The position numbers and the translations under genes were made by a program. From NCBI GenBank assembly GCA_037975125.1, contig CM075851.1, forward strand, positions 125,259,134 to 125,323,133: DNA of 64,000 nucleotides. The letters are read 5' to 3'. This DNA is from Latrodectus hesperus (taxonomy: Eukaryota > Arthropoda > Arachnida > Araneae > Theridiidae). Of this stretch, positions 51,189-64,000 are shown one piece after another (the first letter of the stretch is position 1; every line of letters starts with the position of its first letter). Below the pieces are notes generated by a model that saw only the letters and a list, made by a program, of their open reading frames with translations, was not told the origin of the DNA and did no database searches.

Positions 51189-52957
51189 ACAAATCAAAAT
51201 TATTTTCCTGCATTACTTTAAAATGCTCTTGCCCTTTTACTATATATTTTATATTTCAATAAATGAATACTAATGATTATTTGTTACCGAAAAAGAACAC
51301 TGAGACAGTAGATATATTAGATAATAAAATAAACAATATATCTTTGACAAATACAAATTACTTATATTATATGCAAAAATAAAGAACATTAAAGTTAAAA
51401 ACATCTTTATTTCCTTTACTATATAATTAAAAAGAATGAATTTGAATCAATGTTCCCTTATTATCGACCGACTTTTCACCAAGATTTTAAACTTTATGAA
51501 AACTTATAATTTTAGAGTATATAAACTAAATTCTGTTTATTTTTTTCTAAGTAAAAGTGCATTTTCCGCAATACATTATATTTTCTTTTAAAACTAAAAA
51601 TAATATAGTAATGTAATATAAAACTATAAAGTTTCGAAGAACATGGTCTGAATACAAAGTCACGGAAAGCAACCGAACATCAATCTGATAATATTACGTA
51701 ATTAATACAAATACGTTCTTCTAGATATAAAATAAAATATTGCTGTCAAATAATGAAACTTTGTGAAAACTCTATAGGTTTATTCTTCTCCAATATTTTG
51801 AAAGAAATGTAATAATTTTCATTCAAAAGCTATTTGTAAATTTTATGTGAATAAGTATGAGTGTTTCCTCGATACTGGAATAATAATTAAATGGTGCATT
51901 ACTCTTTTTAAAATAATGTGTAGTAAAAGTATTGTTCTCAACTTGACAATGAAGCAAAGTTTGTTATAATAAGTTCTTAATAATGCTGTTCGTTTTAAAA
52001 AAGATTGCACAGTACTGTAAGTGCTGAGTTGAAATATTTTTCTCTATTAGGAAGTTTTATGAACTGTATGAACATCAAACTGCATGTCGAATGCACAACA
52101 CTTAATCGGTTACAATTATGATTATATTGATATTAGAATATTGATTACGACTATGATAAATATTAGATAGAAATATTTAATTACTATTATATTACGATTA
52201 CTTCTTTCAAAAAATAATTTCATGATTGTAGCATTGAAATTAGTAAGAAAAGGTTGATTTTAAATGATTTATTGGGTTTTAATACCTAATAATATGTAAC
52301 ACCCATTGATTTGTATTAATAAGCAATGAAAAACGGTTTTTTTCCCTTCAAGTAGATCTGAAAAAAAAACAACTCTTACTTATGTATAGCGCACAATCAC
52401 TGAACTCCTTTATCTTAAAGGTGAACATTAACTGGGACATGCTCCGATGCCTATGAATTATATCATTATATCTAGATTCAGACACTTCTTGTAAATTAAA
52501 AAATTAGTAATTTTATAAAATGCGAAAATTTGATTAATATAATAAAGCATATTCCAATTATTTCTTAAATACTTATACGGCATTAGAAATTGCACTTTTG
52601 CCAAATCTTTTGCACTTACAAAATGTTTATTTTTTAACGGAAATATTGAGTGTGGGCACAAACGCAGTTTATAATAACATTTTTAACCACAAATCTTGTC
52701 TTGTAATGAAATGTATTAACGAATTGAATTTTCTTCTTTATTGGTTGTAAGAATAATTTAATTATAATTTTTAAATAATCGAAAATACTCATCGGCAAAG
52801 AAGATAACTTTTTAAAGAACCCAAGATAGAAATCATATGTTTCATTTATAATGTTATGAAGGGTTGAGTAAAAATTTTGACTAGTTTGGGTTCCCATTTC
52901 AGGTCATATTTATCGAAATTGTTCGTTATTATCAACAATATGTTTTCTCTCGTCTTT
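51189..52957. other. AT-rich DNA, no feature seen
   Basis: Nothing recognisable. Confidence 0.4.
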
Positions 52958-53690
<733 letters not shown>

Positions 53691-53691
53691 G

Positions 53692-53812
53692 GTTCAAAGG
53701 TGTACAATCCTCTCAAGGGTATGAAAATTGTGAGATAAGAGCGCCAAATATGGATTTTGTTATTTGACATTGGTTCAAAATTGCGAGACGTTTAGCAGTA
53801 TTTAACTGCTTA
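53692..53812 (+). mobile_element. Old head C SINE remnant
   Basis: ATAAGAGCGCCAAATATGGA, CATTGGTTCAAAATTGCGAG and ACGTTTAGCAG follow the head C order, strongly diverged. No tail. Confidence 0.4.
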
Positions 53813-56829
<3,017 letters not shown>

Positions 56830-57340
56830 TCATATTTCGATCTGAATCACACCAAAAATAATCACAAAAAAAGGCATAGATAATCGCCAACTTGTGCGAC
56901 TGGTTATTTGTTGGATCCCCATCTGGATGTTCTCCAAGCGTGTAGCTTTGGGAAGCAGAGAATTCATCTCGCTTCTATCTTCTTCCCGGAGTATGAGTCT
57001 AGAAGATGGAAAAAATATCCATGTCTCTTTTCCTCGCATTTGTCCCTACTGTTACATAAAAGTTCTAAACGGAATGCTTTTTTGTTTACGTATTCCAGTT
57101 CCCGCAGTCTCATCCGTGCCAATTTCTTGAACTGAAATATGTTACTCCCACAAAGTTTCTTTTTCGAACACATCAGGACACAGCTTATCGAGAGACGGAA
57201 AGCACGAAAATGAAACTGGATAGATAGTGACATCCGTGAGGTGCTGAAGTAGTGCTGCGTAAATATCCCACATCTCACTCCGATAAGAAAGCAAAATTGG
57301 CTTCTAAATTTGAGCGAAGATTTAAAACATCTAAACATTA
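56830..57340. other. GC-richer block with open frames, unidentified
   Basis: A ~500-bp non-repetitive block of more coding-like composition. On the minus strand one frame is open for 124 codons (57338-56964), including KKLARMRLRELEYVNKKAFR, a basic/leucine-rich stretch. A second minus frame has EMWDIYAALLQHLTDVTIYP then stops. Shorter open frames overlap on the plus strand. No domain is recognised. It may be an exon, a pseudogene or a promoter block. Confidence 0.25.
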
Positions 57341-59970
<2,630 letters not shown>

Positions 59971-59979
59971 CACACCTTC

Positions 59980-60227
59980 GGCACAGGTGCTGTATAATCC
60001 ATGATTTCAATTTCTGAATTTTTTTGGCGATGAAGAAATGTTGCCAAGATGACGTATCGTGACGTGCGCGATGACGTAAATACTAGGGTTACCAAAATAG
60101 AATTTTCTGCATAATTCTTATAGGTCTCCATATGTATGACGTAACAAAAAAGGTTACCAGATACATAAATCTGTCAAAAAATCGCCAATCTCAGAATTTG
60201 GCGCATGGATTATACGGCACCTGTGCC
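59980..60227. mobile_element. GG-ended MITE, 248 bp, perfect 9-bp TSD
   Basis: Perfect TSD CACACCTTC at 59971-59979 and 60228-60236. Inverted ends GGCACAGGTGCYGTATAATC + CATG, 24 bp with one difference. Subterminal TTGGCGAT on the left and ATCGCCAA inverted on the right. Non-coding. The ends are themselves near-palindromic (GGCACAGGTGCC). Confidence 0.85.
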
Positions 60228-60236
60228 CACACCTTC

Positions 60237-60999
60237 TTGTGTTTCTCTAATGCAATAATTTTGAAGATCATCAGAACGTGGATCTCACATTTTATTCGTC
60301 GATCAAAATTAAAATCCAATTTGTACTGTTCATTCGCTTTGTTAAATAGAAGTAGACTGAAAAAAAGAAACTCATATGCGAACATTAAGAAAAATCGTGG
60401 TATTCTTGCTTGCAGTTGTATCTGGAAAAGGTAGCTTGGCTTCGATGAGTAACCCAATCATAATGGGTAGTGGAAATATATTTTCTCCCCAGGCCACCAC
60501 AAATTCATTAATTTTAGGTTTGGGAGCTGTGACTAAATGGTAACAGTTATATCACCCAAATACTCATATTATTATATTTTGTATTCAATTTTGTTGTCTC
60601 CTTTTTTTTCAAAATTTAATAGTTACATAATTTATTATATAACAGGATGAATTTTTATTTAGAAAAAGGAAATATATTGATGTTTTCATACCATGATTAC
60701 TCTCAGGATTTAGGGAATTCATAATTTCTTGTGACAAATGGTCGCACATTTTCAACCCTTTACCAAGCTTCTGAGAGGTTATTTCCGAAAACTGTTCTCA
60801 TAAGATAAAGTCAACATGAGCTCCCATAGAACTAACTACCCATAAATTGGACTTGGGATTGACCTTTCCATGATTCGTCATCTTATTGTATCAACAAAAC
60901 ATTTTATAATTTAACTCTTTGAATATGAATTTACCGATGGTTGCGAAAAAAATGTTTAGAAATTTACAATGATAAAATTTTAATTTCTTGTTTCGTTAC

Positions 61000-61001
<2 letters not shown>
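60237..61001. other. Spacer, no gene supported
   Basis: Short open stretches only; nothing recognised. Confidence 0.4.

Positions 61002-61059
<58 letters not shown>
61002..61059. repeat. (TA)n microsatellite
   Basis: Pure TA, about 58 bp. Confidence 0.95.
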
Positions 61060-61061
<2 letters not shown>

Positions 61062-61700
61062 CATATAACGTCATTTAAGTGTGGGTAAATAACAAAGCCT
61101 TTATTTGGTGTCTTTAATTTCAAATATCAGCTTATTGATTTAGATTAAAATATTAACTACTAAGAATACATATTTATGTATTAAGTAACAAATTTTAATA
61201 AATTATATATAATAGAATTAATGTTATATTCAAAATGAGACTAATTTTCTTCTATTATTATTGAAATTAGTGCTAAAGATGAAAAATATATTAGTATAGA
61301 AACACTGTATATACATCAGTATGATCACAATAAAATAATGCGACATTTTAAAATTACGTAATACTATATCATATAACTTTTATTCATAAAATTGCCATTA
61401 AGATATTTCCCCCTTGATATATGAGCAAAGGAATTTAAATTGAGCTCTAATGATTGTTAATTAAACCTTAATTTTGCAAGTTGAAGAAGATTATAATAAA
61501 TTGGAAGCTATATATGGCATTCTCGCAGCAAAAGAACACGTTCTTTGAAAAAACATGTTATAACATGCACATTCTAATTTATATAATGATTCCATTGTTC
61601 TTAAGATTTGAAAATTAATTCAAATGAGCTAAAGATAATTATCTTACTAAAATTAAAAAATTTATTTGACAAAGCATAGCGCAGAGCCTAAGGTTATTGT
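61060..61700. other. AT-rich DNA, no feature seen
   Basis: Nothing recognisable. Confidence 0.4.
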
Positions 61701-61703
61701 AAT

Positions 61704-61762
61704 GCATTTCAATTGACCACCCTACCACCCACACACCTACCACGCATTTCAATTGACCACCC
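61704..61762. repeat. 40-bp-period direct duplication
   Basis: GCATTTCAATTGACCACCC occurs at 61704-61722 and 61744-61762 with a CCAC-rich spacer. Probably a local tandem duplication at the edge of the SINE. Confidence 0.7.
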
Positions 61763-61955
61763 GTGATTTGCCCTACGTGAAGATTATTTCACAGATAGTG
61801 AACCATATTCACGCGATGAAAATCCAGGCGCCTACCTCAACAGATGTGCATACGGAAGGCAGTAACGCAACATCCATCATTCGTTGCTCAACATTGGTTG
61901 GATACGAACCAGAAACCTTTCACTTTGACGAACGCTGTCTTACCATTAGAACATG
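61744..61955 (-). mobile_element. SINE with head F, second copy
   Basis: The minus strand has AAGCTCATCATGTTCTAATG (A box), TCTGGTTCGTATCCAACC (B box), GTTGAGCAACGAATGATGG and TTGCGTTACTGCC, matching the 26277 copy in order. Diverged; no certain TSD. Confidence 0.6.
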
Positions 61956-62138
61956 ATGAGCTTAAATAAGAAATATTTGCCTCAAAAAATATTTCAATTT
62001 AATTTCATGATAAACTCGGTATAAATATAGCATTTTAATGTAAAATAAACATGTTAAGTATAAAAAAATGTAGCCATTCATAATTAATTTTTCAGTGTAT
62101 GTCTTTAAGGTGAGATTAAGGCGAGAATATATATATAT

Positions 62139-62570
62139 AAACGAAGATCGATAGAGGAATGCAGTAAACGGTATGTTTATAGTAAAAACTGTAAGAATAT
62201 AATACATCAGTTTGAAATAATAGTTACAAAAGTTGCAAACAGATGGCGCTGTAATCGCCATACGTAATATTTAGTGTAAATAGTGATCCGAAGCCCAACT
62301 ATTGAAGCGTGAAAGGAGGTTAGCGTTGAAAACATTGTGATGTGATTTTTTGCAAAGAATGTTTTCAAACGATTATTTCATTTATGTATGCTGATTTGAG
62401 CTGTACATTGTACAGCGCCATCTGTTAGCAGCTTTTGTAACTATTATTTCAAATTGCTGTATAAAATTCTTACAGCTTTCACAATAAACATACCTTTTAC
62501 TGCATTCCTCTATCTATCTTTGTTTTCGAGATATTTAATTTGGAAATCAGGGAGTCCTTTTCTGGACACC

Positions 62571-62573
<3 letters not shown>
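62139..62573. mobile_element. Long-inverted-repeat element, left tip lost
   Basis: The right end inverted begins CAGGGTGTCCAGAAAAGGAC and abuts TA repeats. Its inner part (ATAGAGGAATGCAGTAAA, AACAGATGGCGCTGTA) matches the left arm from 62139 inward for about 110 bp. The outer ~65 bp of the left arm is missing, replaced by GCGAGAATATATATAT. The ~150-bp centre is non-coding. It fits a Tc1/mariner-type non-autonomous element, now immobile. Confidence 0.75.

Positions 62574-62621
<48 letters not shown>
62574..62621. repeat. (TA)n microsatellite beside transposon end
   Basis: TA tract starting directly at the CCCTG end of the preceding element. Confidence 0.95.
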
Positions 62622-62625
<4 letters not shown>

Positions 62626-62629
62626 TATT

Positions 62630-63200
62630 TCTCGGCCATGCTAAATTGCGGCCTGGAACCGCAGGTGCTTACAATCTTCCCACGCATGTTACGAAATCGA
62701 GATTCAAAGGAAAGACCGCGCTCAGCACATGTCACCTATCGGGAAGTCAACAGCTGCAATCAGAAAGGGACGCTTCTGCGGTATTCTCTAGCCGATTCAT
62801 TTCCATATAAAGAGATATCTATTCCCGCCACGAGCATCCAAGCACAACAATGCCAACTGAAGCCGTCAGTTACGCGTAAACTTCTCCCTCTTTTTTTCCA
62901 CTTCTCATCTTGACGTCTGGGACTGATGAAAAGATGACATCATACTCCATTCGGATGAAATGTGACGTCATGACGTGACGTGTAAGCTGTTCATTTGTCC
63001 CGGCTTCTATCAGTGGAATTCCGAACGCCTACGATACGGAAAGAAATCTGAGACATGCTGGGGATCCAGGAGGAATTTGCAACAACGATAGTGGACATGA
63101 GTCTGAAAGTCTGGTCGTAATAAGCGTTTATTTAAGTACGCCTTCATTTTTTCCCCCTTGGCATTGATTTTGATTACAAGTCTGGCGGACAATGCTACAG
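62630..63200 (+). promoter_or_regulatory. CG-containing block with CRE cluster and TATA-like box
   Basis: A ~550-bp GC-richer block. TATAAAG lies at 62806-62812. CRE-like sites are TGACGTCT (62911-62918), TGACATCA (62935-62942), the full palindrome TGACGTCA (62963-62970) and, joined to it, TGACGTGACGTG to 62982. Clustering of near-consensus bZIP sites suggests a regulatory region. Direction and target are unknown. Short open frames on both strands are not recognised. Confidence 0.4.
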
Positions 63201-64000
63201 CCTACGATTGAAAATAAAAATTAATTGAAAGAATTAGTTTATTAATTATTTAAAAAGTAGAAGTAACTGAAATGTAAACTTTTTTTTGTAAAAATATGTT
63301 TTTTTCTTTTTTAAGAAATATATGATTTTAAGTTAAAGATCTGTGTATCAATCAACCAATAAATTTAAAAAAGGACTGAGTTTGTGAAGGATTTCTCATC
63401 TCATCATGAAATTGTCGGTTGTTGAAATTCATCAAGTTATTTTAGGGGAACAAATTTCAACATTATTCTTGTGTAAACATGTGAAAAAAATAATAATATT
63501 GACTACTGTTTACATATGTACTTAAACATTTTTAAAGAGTTTCTAATACAAGTTATTTACTTAATATATCTCCTTTTTTTCCCCTTCGGGTTTTAAACAC
63601 CAATTTCAGCTATAATGAAATTATCAGAGGTATATGTGAAGTGAAATATGTGCTGGAGCACTTTTCTTTCTAAGAAAATGACCGTCTTAGAGATAAAGAT
63701 AGTCTTAGAGAGACAAACGAAAAAAGTATAAATACGTAGAAAATAACAAAAATTTTCAATCAGAGAAAAAATTTCAAGGAGTTAAAAATCAACCAACTAA
63801 TTTTAGTGTAATACGATAACTTAATACTAAAAATACTTGATTAATTTTTGATATTAATAATAATTTTATAAATATCCTATAATGCATCGCGAATATCTTA
63901 AAAGATAATTTTATAAGAATATTTTGCACTAATTTACCTCAGACTAGCAGCTTATTACATGTTACTTTTAGAACATAAAAATGATTGACCAATATTTCTG
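63201..64000. other. AT-rich DNA, no feature seen
   Basis: Nothing recognisable up to the end of the window. Confidence 0.4.

Noticed and set aside
61704..61762. Start of a satellite array
   Set aside because: Only two units with a 40-bp period; not enough for a satellite.

Overview
The window is AT-rich animal DNA. It has no operons, ribosome binding sites or tight gene packing. It is full of degenerate eukaryotic transposable elements, tRNA-derived SINEs and (TA)n microsatellites. The LINE proteins (RNase H plus a Cys/His knuckle, with phrases such as HPWYFQRHPG and QTALARFSSGHLKC) and the SINE set resemble what I know from orb-weaver spiders, so an araneoid spider is my best guess. That is recognition, not a database result. 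No complete host gene can be supported; most of the window reads as intergenic or intronic DNA.

Layout. 0.9-1.4 kb: a 5'-truncated LINE with a perfect target-site duplication (TSD). 1.8-4.1 kb: an unclassified repeat (family X, copy 1) and three copies of a poly-A SINE (family 1). 4.4-10.2 kb: SINEs with (CAA)n tails, some nested, and a candidate exon on the minus strand. 10.9-11.4 kb: a second LINE fragment. 14.56-15.07 kb: the clearest promoter/first-exon-like block, ending in a consensus splice donor. 17-24.3 kb: (TA)n tracts, a chimeric SINE, family X copy 2, a decayed transposase, and a 1.9-kb DD41D Tc1/mariner-type element with ~300-bp inverted ends. 25-28.7 kb: more SINEs and an internally deleted 813-bp Tc1/mariner derivative. 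29.07-31.45 kb: family X copy 3, broken by three small DNA transposons, two of them at the same 8-bp target. 31.54-32.80 kb: a nearly intact mariner with three in-frame stops. 39.2-40.9 kb: a transposase relic split by a SINE, then a third LINE fragment. 42-64 kb: mostly AT-rich single-copy-looking DNA with microsatellites, hairpins, three small inverted-repeat elements and a few GC-richer blocks with splice-donor or CRE-like sites.

How the parts relate. The autonomous machinery (LINE RNase H/knuckle ends, mariner and DD41D transposases) is all broken here. Non-autonomous partners dominate: SINEs with at least six tRNA-like heads, several sharing one 3' module and a (CAA)n tail like that of one LINE; internally deleted Tc1/mariner elements beginning CAGGGTG; and small elements beginning GG with 8-9-bp TSDs. 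TSDs, nesting and family X paralogues give a relative insertion history readable from sequence alone. The best candidates for something undescribed are the triple insertion at 29-31 kb with its group of GG-ended elements, and the modular, recombined SINEs.
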